Below are positions 24,545-33,000 of a stretch of DNA of 64,000 bases, piece by piece. The notes beneath the pieces are model-generated. The model made no database searches and was not told where the DNA came from. It was given only the letters and a program-made list of their open reading frames with translations. Position 1 is the first letter of the stretch. Each line of letters opens with the position of its first letter. A program made the translations under genes and the position numbers. This DNA comes from Alternaria dauci (lineage: Eukaryota > Ascomycota > Dothideomycetes > Pleosporales > Pleosporaceae): contig NC_091272.1 in assembly GCF_042100115.1 (NCBI RefSeq), forward strand, positions 5,456,001 to 5,520,000, written 5' to 3'.

Positions 24545-25573
24545 ATGGCCGTGTCTGAGAAGACGACGACGCCCAAGTCAGCGCATGTATCTGATCCCGC
24601 GCTTGCCCCGTTCCTCGAGCCGCGCTTCGATGCCGCCGAATACCTCAACGCCACCCTCCCTTCGCTATCGCTAGCTTCAAGGCCGAAATCGAGTAACGCC
24701 GTCTCGTTGGCCGACCTCTCTTCGCAGACGCAGGACCTCCTCTCACAGCTCAGCGCACACACGACGCGGCTATCTGCGATCTTGACACAGTTGACCGATG
24801 ACATCCTACGGAGCGGTGGGCGGTTGGCGTACGAGGTGGAGGTGCTGCGGGGAGAGGCCTTTGGGCTTACCGAGACGTTGACAGACGGACTGAAGGGCGA
24901 TGTCCAGAAGTTCATACCAGGCGGGATCTCGATAAAGACAGAGTCGACCGAAGATGAGCCCAAGAGCCCGCCTACATCGCAGACAGATGCGCCAGATGCG
25001 CAACCGTCACAGCCAACGCTGGAAGAGCCCGATGAGACAACTCCAGAATACATCTCCGACCTCCGCACCCTCGCCACAGTTCGCTCGCGTCTCGAGACGG
25101 TCATCAAGGTCTTCGGCGAGGCCATGCACTGGTCAATACCCCCGTCCGAGGTCTCCCTGGGTGCTTCGCTCATCAGCGTCTCTGCCCCCGAGCCTGGCAC
25201 GGACAGCGCCTCGCGCGAACAGAAAGGCAAGGAGTTTGCTGCCGCGCTGCGCACCGAGATCGCCGACCTCATCACGGGCTACCCAGAAGGCGGCATGGAG
25301 AAGGCAGAGATACGGATACAGGCTTTGAGAGACCTAGCGCAGGTCTGGAAGGGCACGGCAGAGGAGAAGGCGAGAACCAAGTTTGTGGAGAGTCTGGTCA
25401 AGCTGGCAGAAGACAAGCAAAGAGAGCTCGACAGAGAGAAGGAGAGGAACAAAGACCGGGGCCAGCAGAGGCCAGGCCGGAGTGGTAGTGTGCCGAAGCA
25501 GCAGCCACCTCAACAGCCGAGGGGTGGTGGATTTTTAGAGAACCTGCAAAGGATTCGAGGCCTTGTAGAATGA
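24545..25573 (+). CDS. COG7-like subunit of the conserved oligomeric Golgi complex
   Basis: Single-exon gene of 342 aa starting at MAVSEKTTTPK in a good context (CGCCATGG). The N-terminal part (PRFDAAEYLNATLPSL) and the helical segment with QTQDLLSQLSAHTTRLS, then LTDDILRSGGRLAYEVEVLR, have the pattern of the COG7 N-terminal region that tethers retrograde Golgi vesicles. A Pro/Glu-rich linker at about residues 130-165 is followed by helical DLRTLATVRSRLETVIKVFG. The C-terminus is charged and then Gln/Pro/Gly-rich. Animal COG7 is about 770 aa; this short form would be the fungal version. The call rests on pattern memory of the N-terminal motif; a generic helical tethering protein is the alternative. 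Confidence 0.6.
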   Translation: MAVSEKTTTPKSAHVSDPALAPFLEPRFDAAEYLNATLPSLSLASRPKSSNAVSLADLSSQTQDLLSQLSAHTTRLSAILTQLTDDILRSGGRLAYEVEVLRGEAFGLTETLTDGLKGDVQKFIPGGISIKTESTEDEPKSPPTSQTDAPDAQPSQPTLEEPDETTPEYISDLRTLATVRSRLETVIKVFGEAMHWSIPPSEVSLGASLISVSAPEPGTDSASREQKGKEFAAALRTEIADLITGYPEGGMEKAEIRIQALRDLAQVWKGTAEEKARTKFVESLVKLAEDKQRELDREKERNKDRGQQRPGRSGSVPKQQPPQQPRGGGFLENLQRIRGLVE

Positions 25574-26100
25574 AAAGGACATGTCCTCGCCCGTTGTAGA
25601 CCACCTTTTGAATGTGCCGTCACGTAAATACGCGTCAGATCGTGTTGAAGTGAGAAGCTATTGCGTCTGTGAGTATGGAAATGGACGTCGTTATAATTGC
25701 TGTGCTAGAAACGCCTCGACTTGGACCACCTGGTTATCAACATAACCGTCATGCAAACGTCTCTCTTCATTCAACGTAATCTCGTACAGTACAAAACCAA
25801 AAAGCCCAGTGGCGCAGAAACATCCTCCACAACAAAAATGCCTCGCCTCGCCTATCCCAGCCCGGCCCCTAGGCTACGACGGATCCCCCCACAGGAGTCA
25901 ACCCTTGCGGGAACTGCAACCGTGGGGTTCACCTTAAGCCCAGGGGACAGGGCAGAGGGCGGATGCGGCTACCAGAAAACCACAACCAAAAACCAAAAAA
26001 CTGGCGAAATTCAACACGTCCAAACGCCTGTCCATATGCCGGGGTATCATAAACGACCGAACTCCGCAGTACTCCAAATCTCATCGAACGCGTAGGGAAA
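25574..26100. other. Convergent intergenic region
   Basis: About 530 bp of 3' flanking DNA between the COG7-like and BIR genes. It includes A-rich stretches near 25985-26000. No gene was recognised. Confidence 0.5.
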
Positions 26101-27471
26101 TCAGATTGTGGGGATAGCCTCCAAGACAGCCATCGCGCGCTGTCCCTCTGCTTCAAACGCCATGATTTGACGTTCACAGGCCATGCGCAGTTTCTCCTCG
26201 CCCCGCTTCGCATTGTAGAGGACCCACTGCTCAATAGTCATAGACTTCTCGTGATCTGTCAGACCTGCGATGACTGCGTCGTAGATCTGTTCGGGTGTAG
26301 AGCCAGCGGTCTCGATGTTGTCAAGGCCGGCATCGATGAGAATGTCCTGCATCAGACCCTGGGCCTCTCCCTGAGAAGCAAAGAGCATGTCGACGTCGGC
26401 AGGCTCCCAGCCATGAGTGTTGCCCATATCATCAGCTTCACTACGGGGGGGTGGTGTCCTCTTAGGTGTCCCAACCATGAGGTCAGCAGGAAGGCTTGAC
26501 ATCTCGAAGTCTGAAGGGATATTGTCCTGAGCTGGGGTCGGTGTCTTCTTAGGTGTTCCGACCGGCAGGTCGCTGGGGAAGCTTTCGATGCTTGAGGACC
26601 GAACGCGCTTCGGTGGTGGTTGCGAGACCTCAGACAATTGTGTGTCCTCCATAGCATCACTCATGCGCTTCTTGCCGCGTGCAGGTTGCTGTGCCACCTC
26701 GGACAGTTCTGTGTCTTCCATGGCGTCACTCGTGCGCTTCTTGCCGCGTGTGGCCTTCTTGCTGGTGGTGGACGCGGTCGATGAGCGTGCTGAAGCGCGC
26801 TTAGCTTTCGAGGCGCGTTTGCCTTTCTTTGCGACAGGAACTGGTGGGTTGTAGATGTCGGAGAGGGTATAGAAGAGACACTCGGGTGAGCGTTTACGGT
26901 GCTCTTGGTTCGGGTCATCGCCAATGTCCCAGGCGTCCAACGCCAGTGAGCAATATGGACAGGTAACACCGTCTGGAGTTTCGTCCGAAGGGTCATAAAA
27001 CCAGCCAGCGGCGACCATCTGGTCTACTGAGGGGTAGCCGGCGCTGGTGTCCAAGGGCCACATGTTGCCAAACGTGTCGCGACGCGCCGCCACCATCGCG
27101 TCAGATGTGGGATCCTCCTCAGTCCGGCCAGGATCACCAGCACGCAGGCGGATACAAGCAATGACGGCAAAGCCGCAGCTAGGTGAATGTGTGGCGTGCT
27201 CGTAAGCAGGAATGTCTGATTCCTCCCAGCCGTCGAGCTGGCACTCGCAGCTGAAGCATTGTACGTTGTCAGGACTGGCGGTAGTTGGCCTCCAGACGAA
27301 ACCAGCAAATGCAAGATCTTGTGCCGAGGGTGATGCAAGCGGCCATGCGGCTGCTTTTGACTTCGTGCCTGCCTTTTTGGATCTGCTGCTTGTCCTTCGC
27401 GTCTTGGTTGTCGTTCCTGCTCCTCCAAAGGTCGCGAGACGCGCCTGGAGTGATGCCAGCGCGGCATCCAT
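26101..27471 (-). CDS. bir1: BIR-domain protein, Bir1/survivin-type chromosomal passenger subunit
   Basis: Single-exon gene of 456 aa with two N-terminal BIR zinc-binding domains. BIR1 (about residues 43-101) shows FAGFVWRPT, VQCFSCECQLDGW and YEHATHSPSCGF. BIR2 (about 130-203) shows MVAAGWFYDPS, VTCPYCSLALDAW and EHRKRSPECLF. In both, the C-x2-C...H...C ligands and the conserved Trp are intact. The middle is basic and Ser/Thr-rich with an internal duplication (26645-26750). The C-terminal helix, VLYNAKRGEEKLRMACERQ, could contact INCENP and borealin-like partners by analogy with survivin and S. pombe Bir1. Role by family: Aurora B targeting at centromeres and the spindle midzone. It is shorter than S. 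pombe Bir1 (about 1000 aa). Confidence 0.88.
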   Translation of the reverse strand: MDAALASLQARLATFGGAGTTTKTRRTSSRSKKAGTKSKAAAWPLASPSAQDLAFAGFVWRPTTASPDNVQCFSCECQLDGWEESDIPAYEHATHSPSCGFAVIACIRLRAGDPGRTEEDPTSDAMVAARRDTFGNMWPLDTSAGYPSVDQMVAAGWFYDPSDETPDGVTCPYCSLALDAWDIGDDPNQEHRKRSPECLFYTLSDIYNPPVPVAKKGKRASKAKRASARSSTASTTSKKATRGKKRTSDAMEDTELSEVAQQPARGKKRMSDAMEDTQLSEVSQPPPKRVRSSSIESFPSDLPVGTPKKTPTPAQDNIPSDFEMSSLPADLMVGTPKRTPPPRSEADDMGNTHGWEPADVDMLFASQGEAQGLMQDILIDAGLDNIETAGSTPEQIYDAVIAGLTDHEKSMTIEQWVLYNAKRGEEKLRMACERQIMAFEAEGQRAMAVLEAIPTI

Positions 27472-27737
27472 GGTGTTTGGCTGTTGGCGGGGTCTTTGTA
27501 ATGTTCTTATGTGCTTTTTGCTTTTGTTCCAAGAGCAGCGCCTGAGTTAGCACGCAAATAGAGTGTTGCTGATGTGGAGTGGTGTGGAATGGGTGGGACG
27601 AGAAGAAGTCGCGTCTTTACGCGGCAGGAGGGACCAATGCAAACATCTGATCCGCCAAGGCTGGTCACGGCAGCAACCGCGCTTACGTCATCCACCCTCT
27701 CACTTTGCGCAACCTCAGGCATCGACCACTGTACAAG

Positions 27738-29096
27738 ATGTATCTACGCCAGCCAATATTCCGGATAGCGTGGTGCAGAAGCCATCTGGTCCAGGTCAAT
27801 CGCCGTTTCATCTCATCCGAAAAGACAGTACCCGCCGACAAGCCACATGCATTCCAATCGCTGCCCCCAGAGTGGGAGGATGAACCTCCTTCGCTGGAGG
27901 ACTTTACACAGCTACCACACAAGGACTTTGGGAAGAATCAGCTGATACAAACGAATGAGGAGTTTAAGCGATCGTTAAGAGGCATCCTCCGCAAATTTCC
28001 ACCCGTCACCTATGCGTTTGCCTATGGCTCCGGTGTCTTTCCGCAGTCGGCTGCGACAGCTTCGCGCACGTCGCAATCCCCTCATCCGAACCCGCCCAAG
28101 GCGATTCTCAAATGGCAGAAAGGCGGTGGAAAGATGATAGACTTTATCTTGACACCTCGGTACTCGCAGCACTTCCACTCGCTCAACCTGCGCGAACACC
28201 GAGACCACTATTCTTTCCTCGGGTCCCTCGGCTCAGGGGTCGTCAGCCATGTGCAGGACAGATATGGTGCTGGCGCCTACTTTAATCCGTATGTTGTAGT
28301 AAACGGAACGATGATCAAGTATGCTGTTGTCAACTACGAAACGCTCCTTCGCGATCTCACCGACTGGGACACGCTCTACTTCGCCGGCCGTTTACACAAG
28401 CCCGTCAAGATCCTCCACGAAGAGCCCAACCTCCGTGTCGCGAACCAACGCAACCTCCTCTCTGCCGTACGATGCGCGCTTCTCCTACTTCCCGAGAAGT
28501 TCACCGAGAAGGAACTATACTCTACAATCACCGGCTTGAGCTACCAGGGCGATCCGCGTATGCAGTACGGCAGCGAGAACCCTAAGAAGATTGACAACAT
28601 TGTTACGCATCAAATAAAAAACTTCAGATACCTCTACCACGACCTCGTACTGTCACTACCGAATATCCTGTACGCCGACGACTCCGCGGTACGCACAGCT
28701 GGGTGGATAGAAGACCAGAGCCTCGACCAGAAGATGTCACAAGATATGGACCCTGAAAGGCGCGCTACTATGATTAGGCGATTGCCCAAAAAGTTCCGTG
28801 AGAAGGTCTACTTCCAGTACCGCGGCAAGTTTGGCATCTCGGGCCGCGAATACCAGGAGATGTTGGAAGCAAGCAAGGACGATTCTTCTGGCGGCATCGT
28901 CAAGAAGCAGGTTGCCGGCGACTTTGACAAGCGGATAGCCAGAGAGAAGGACATTCCGCAGATGGTCACCAAGGCGATCAACCAGACGGTCAAGTGGCCT
29001 TCGACCGTGCAGACCCTGAAAGGACCTCTCACCGCGGGTTTCTCAAAGTCGTTGCGGTACCTACAGGAGAAGAGGGAGAAGGCGAGGATGAAGTGA
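27738..29096 (+). CDS. TAM41: Mitochondrial CDP-diacylglycerol synthase Tam41 (Mmp37)
   Basis: Inner-membrane peripheral enzyme making CDP-diacylglycerol from phosphatidate and CTP for cardiolipin synthesis. Single exon, 452 aa. The start is the first in-frame ATG, MYLRQPIFRIAWCRSHL, a basic amphipathic mitochondrial presequence; an in-frame TTG at 27705 was not used. The nucleotidyltransferase signature is YAFAYGSGVFPQ followed by KMIDFILTPRY. Family blocks SLNLREHRDHYSFLGSLG, YGAGAYFNPYVVVNG, MIKYAVVNYETLLRDL and LYFAGRLHKPVKIL are all present. The C-terminus is basic. It lies head to head with the BIR gene (266 bp between starts). Confidence 0.95.
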   Translation: MYLRQPIFRIAWCRSHLVQVNRRFISSEKTVPADKPHAFQSLPPEWEDEPPSLEDFTQLPHKDFGKNQLIQTNEEFKRSLRGILRKFPPVTYAFAYGSGVFPQSAATASRTSQSPHPNPPKAILKWQKGGGKMIDFILTPRYSQHFHSLNLREHRDHYSFLGSLGSGVVSHVQDRYGAGAYFNPYVVVNGTMIKYAVVNYETLLRDLTDWDTLYFAGRLHKPVKILHEEPNLRVANQRNLLSAVRCALLLLPEKFTEKELYSTITGLSYQGDPRMQYGSENPKKIDNIVTHQIKNFRYLYHDLVLSLPNILYADDSAVRTAGWIEDQSLDQKMSQDMDPERRATMIRRLPKKFREKVYFQYRGKFGISGREYQEMLEASKDDSSGGIVKKQVAGDFDKRIAREKDIPQMVTKAINQTVKWPSTVQTLKGPLTAGFSKSLRYLQEKREKARMK

Positions 29097-29579
29097 ACAG
29101 GAGGCTGTTGGGACGTAGACGTTCGCTATTCAAGACATGGTTTCCTTTGTACTATCATCAAAAGCGTGGAGCAAGCGAGTCAAGAGCAATGTCTCGGATT
29201 GCAATCGCGTATAGCCGCCGTTGTGCAGCTCACGGGTCAGGCTTTGTATAAGCGGAAAAGCGAACTTAGACTTTGAAGGAAATTCATAAAATCAGCTTAA
29301 TCCAATCTCCTTAGACATTGGGTGTTTGAATGCCACACAGCAAGCTTTCTACGTATTCATGAGAGTATGGTGGTTTTCCGCTATGCTCGCAGCTTGTTGA
29401 GGCACTGCTGCACGTCGTCTCCCCGCCAGTCTCCACCATCTCCACCCGCCTTACCAAAACGGAGGCCCACACCGTAATTTTAGATCTAGATTTCAGCAGC
29501 CCTCGCCGTCTGTTCAAAACGTGAGGTACTTGTGCATTGTAATTCCTCGATTAGTCATCAAATCACCAGTCTGATAACC
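29097..29579. other. Intergenic region upstream of tRNA-Pro
   Basis: 3' flank of TAM41 and 5' flank of the tRNA gene. No protein-coding signal was recognised. Confidence 0.5.
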
Positions 29580-29586
29580 GGCTCAA

Positions 29587-29597
29587 TGGTCTAGTCG
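29587..29597 (+). promoter_or_regulatory. Pol III A box of tRNA-Pro
   Basis: TGGTCTAGTCG fits the A-box consensus TRGYNNARNNG and lies in the uninterrupted 5' part of the tRNA gene. Confidence 0.75.
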
Positions 29598-29612
29598 TAT
29601 GATTCCTGCTTT

Positions 29613-29672
29613 GTAAGCTCCATACGCCTCATCTGCTACAACGTCAGCAGTTGTTCTAACAAACATCCACAG
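29613..29672 (+). other. Spliceosomal-type GT-AG intron 1 in tRNA-Pro
   Basis: 60 nt with donor GTAAGC, branch-like TTCTAACAA whose branch A lies about 13 nt before the 3' end, and acceptor CCACAG. It splits the anticodon after its first base. Length and signals match the introns of protein genes in this window. The tRNA splicing endonuclease is not known to use this position. Confidence 0.75.
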
Positions 29673-29675
29673 GGG

Positions 29676-29689
29676 TTCTCAAGCTTAAG
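29676..29689 (+). other. Canonical tRNA intron in tRNA-Pro
   Basis: 14 nt (TTCTCAAGCTTAAG) between anticodon-loop positions 37 and 38, the standard site of nuclear tRNA introns; yeast tRNA-Pro(TGG) also has an intron here. Confidence 0.75.
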
Positions 29690-29707
29690 TGCAGGAGGTC
29701 CCGGGTT

Positions 29708-29757
29708 GTAAGTTGAGAGTTCGATTCAGGCTCTGATCAACCACTAACATGTGTTAG
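29708..29757 (+). other. Spliceosomal-type GT-AG intron 2 in tRNA-Pro
   Basis: 50 nt with a perfect GTAAGT donor, branch-like CACTAACA about 13 nt from the end, and acceptor TGTTAG. It lies between the first two T-loop bases and the remaining CAAAT and so divides the B box. Confidence 0.75.
29719..29727 (+). promoter_or_regulatory. B-box-like motif inside intron 2 of tRNA-Pro
   Basis: GTTCGATTC matches the core B-box pattern GWTCRANNC. It lies inside the second GT-AG intron, about 120 bp from the A box, a spacing tolerated in intron-containing tRNA genes. It could substitute for the interrupted B box. Confidence 0.5.
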
Positions 29758-29788
29758 CAAATCCCGGTTGAGCCCTGATATATCTTCC

Positions 29789-29794
29789 TTTTTT
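29789..29794 (+). terminator. Pol III terminator of tRNA-Pro
   Basis: A run of six T 14 bases after the mature 3' end, backed up by a run of seven T near 29799-29805. Confidence 0.65.
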
Positions 29795-30046
29795 GCTATT
29801 TTTTTCGACTAGAATATAGGCATGCAGGAGAGGTGATGTGGTTGTTGTCATTTTTCTTCTTGTAGTCACATGTAGCGTGCGTGCGCAGTCTTGGGGAATG
29901 AATGATAACATTGAAATCGCATCGACGAGGTATCTTGGTATCCAACAAACTCCAGAAACACATAATCAGACCGCAGAACAGGTATCATCACTTCATGACC
30001 AACGCCAACTCAAAACGCCAATCCGGCCAAGGCACTGGCCCAACAC

Positions 30047-33000
30047 TCATCGGCCACTCCGCGGCCACTCAACCTCCAAACCTCCACTGCGATCAATCTG
30101 CCTGCCTTCCCTCTCATCTCGTCGCACACTCTCGCCCATAACGACAGTAGCAAGCCGCCTCAATACCTCCTGGCCAGTGATAAGCTCGCCAAGGACACCA
30201 GGCGCGCAATCGCCCATCTGGAGCCTCTTTCCAGTGACCTCGTAATACTCCTCTTCATTCTCAAGACTCAGAAGCTGCATGAACACGCTGCACATGACCA
30301 CCAGCTCCTCGGTCATGACCATGCTGTAGCCCCAGGCGTGGAATGTGGCGCCAACGTACGGCAGGTTTCCGTTTCTGGAAATGAATTGTCGGAGGAGGTA
30401 GCCGTTGGTGTTTGAGAGGGGCGTAGGGGGGACAATGGATGGACAGAAGAGCGCAGGGTGCTTGAGGTGCGTGGTGTACAGTTTGTCGAGCGCCTTGTAA
30501 TGTGTCCTTGTCCATGGCTCGATCTTGGGAAGTGGCGTCAGGCGCGAGATGATTGGATGTGGTGCGGGTGGAGGTGGTCGTATGATGGTAGACTTTACGC
30601 GATCGAGGAGATTCAGTTGTTCACGGGCGGCTACTTCAGGGCTGGCTTGCGATTGCGCGCTGGAGGAACTTTCTACTGAGTCGTCGACAACCTGTGGTCC
30701 GCTGTAACGCGACGATGACTGCGCAGAGGACTCGTGCGAACGCGGCGAAACTTTGGATAGCGGCGACGGCTTACGTGCTGCTAATAAGCTCTGCTGGAGT
30801 CGCTGCTGCATCCTCGATGGACTCGATGCAAGCCGGCTCGGCTCCTCAGTGATCTCCGTGATTTCGTTCAGGGTCCGCTCCTGCGGCTCGTAGGCGTCGA
30901 GGTACTCATTCGCTTCTTCGCGTACACGAACTATGGTAGAAGCTGTGTCGCCCTCCATCTCCACACGAAACTGTCGTTGATCAGATGCTGCAGAGATCTT
31001 GCTATCGCCCTCGACAATGGTGTGGAATGGTGAGCTTTGCACGAGTGGTAGCGTTGACTCCTCGAACTGGACCGAACTCGTCGAGATGTCGGCGCTTTGA
31101 AGCTCTCTCCTCAAAGGGCTGCTCTTCTTTGGTGAGCTCATCAAAGCTGGAAAGCGAGGCGGCGTGTCAATGAACGGGTTTGTCTTTGTTCGCGCAGATG
31201 GCTTCCTTGTTACTACTGGCGGCGATGACTCTGGAACGTAGCTATCACCTTGGTCAAGAAGCTCCTCCAGACTCACTTTCTCCTTCTCTTGAAGTCTCTG
31301 CCTCCGTTGCTCAAATCGCGATGGTTGCTTCTGATTGAAGACGTTTGGCACGTTCGACTGGAAGAACATACCAGTGTCATCACTGGCCTCGCTCGCCGGA
31401 CTCGACTCGTCTCCATCCTGCATTGGCTTGTCCTCGGACAATGGCGTTATTACATTACTGCCTTGCTCTTCTTCACCATCTTCTGGTTGGTCTGGGACTT
31501 CGGGTTCCGGTTCTGCAGGGCTGGGCTCTTTTGGTGGTTCTACTTCACCGCCACGGCGGGCTTCATTCGCCCTCTTGCGACGCCACTCTCTGAGGAGCTG
31601 GCCGCGAGCCGGCTTGGCAGGGATGTTTTCTGTGAAGATGTCATGCAACGACTCTTCTTTCTCTGCAGGCACTTCCTCTGTCTCGGCTGAAACTAATGAG
31701 CGACTAGCCTCCTCTTGCCAGATGTCAGCGTAGTCGTCCCATTGCGCAGGTTTGTTCGTGCGCCCTGCGGGCTGGTCCTGCTGCGTTTCTTCGGTCCCAT
31801 TGTTTCTTTGTGGTAGACCAGGACGTTTCGCGGGAGGTGTGTCGGCTCGCCAGCTCATCTCGCCCTCGCTCCTCGCTGGACTTAATGGTGCTTCCTCTTC
31901 CTCCTGCTCCTCAATCGCCTCTTCTTCAACATTCAGGTTCGGGTACTGCACCTCACTTGCCATCGCTGTGGGTTCTGCTGGTGTTGGCTCCGTTGTTATT
32001 GGCACCTCTGGTGTTGCGACATGGTCCTGGTCTTCGGGTGTAATAAGGCGTGACTGACGAGACTTTCGTTGCGTTCGGAACACACCTCGTCTGGGAGCTG
32101 TCGCAGAAAGCCTTCTAACAGGGCTCGAAGGGCCTGGCGCACTGTCTTCGTGTGTCTGGCCCTCGGCTAGCTGCTCACCAAGACGCAGACCTGCTTGAAG
32201 CTCTTTTCGGGTGCCTTCGCTGAAGCCACGGAACAGATCGTCCAAGGAGCCGCGCTTCTGGTTGAGTGCCTGTTGAGAGGGTTCTGGCGTAAGGCTAAGA
32301 CGGTTGGGATCCAACAAGCCTTGCAAAGCTACACCAGCAGTAACGACACGACCGAGCGTTGGCGTTTGTGATTTTGAGCGAACAGACTCGAGAGCGGGCG
32401 GTGCTGATGGAAGATCGGCATCTACGACAGGCGTCACAAAGCGCGATGATTTTGGTCGTCCAGAGTCGGTGGGCGCTGTATAAGGATCAGGGGGAGGCGG
32501 TGCGAGCTCTCGAGAGTTCGATGGCCCAGCATCGTGCGTTGTATCTGACGATGGCCGGGTGTACTCGTTTCTGAGTGACGACCTGACGGTTGCTGCCGTG
32601 GTGTTCTGCATCTCTTGTGGTTTGGGCGGGCTACGTGCTCCATTGCTAAGCAGTGTGTCGAGTGAGATCATGGTGAAGCTCTCATTCTGAATGGTTGTGT
32701 CGTCGACCATCCTCGTTGTGGCCTGGTCAGAAGCGAACTCTGCAGCATCTCCGTCCTCGGGTTCGTCGTCCTCGAAGGCTTGACCGTGGTCGTCACCTGC
32801 GTCGCTAGAGGAGACAGAGCTTTCGCTGGGTGTTGGCAGGCTTGCGTGGCCATCTTCAGAGACATCGACATCGACAGCTTCACCGGTTTGTATAGGATCT
32901 CCGTCTTCTTCTCCACTAGCCGGCGTGAGAACGTCGCTCCCCTCGTCCTCGTGTTCGTCCGACTCCATGAGTACCACCCTGTTCGCGTGCGGAGTGCCCT

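Larger units (their letters stand above)
29580..29774 (+). tRNA. tRNA-Pro(TGG) interrupted by three introns, two of them of GT-AG type
   Basis: Retained segments are 29580-29612, 29673-29675, 29690-29707 and 29758-29774, which join to a 71-nt tRNA followed by discriminator C at 29775. The acceptor pairs GGCTCAA with TTGAGCC (7/7). The D-arm is GTC/GAT with the proline-typical TAGTCGTAT loop. The anticodon stem CCTGC/GCAGG (5/5) holds loop TTTGGGT with anticodon TGG. The T-stem CCGGG/CCCGG (5/5) holds loop TTCAAAT. The insertions are 29613-29672 (60 nt, between anticodon bases 34 and 35), 29676-29689 (14 nt, the usual nuclear tRNA intron after position 37) and 29708-29757 (50 nt, inside the T-loop). 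Position 18 is C rather than G. If the two GT-AG segments are not spliced, this is a pseudogene; the intact pairing argues against long decay. Confidence 0.8.

Noticed and set aside
29719..29737. Alternative 3' end of the tRNA at the TTCGATTC...GGCTC sequence
   Set aside because: TTCGATTCAGGCTCTGA cannot close the T-stem with CCGGG nor the acceptor with GGCTCAA, whereas 29758-29774 pairs perfectly with both.
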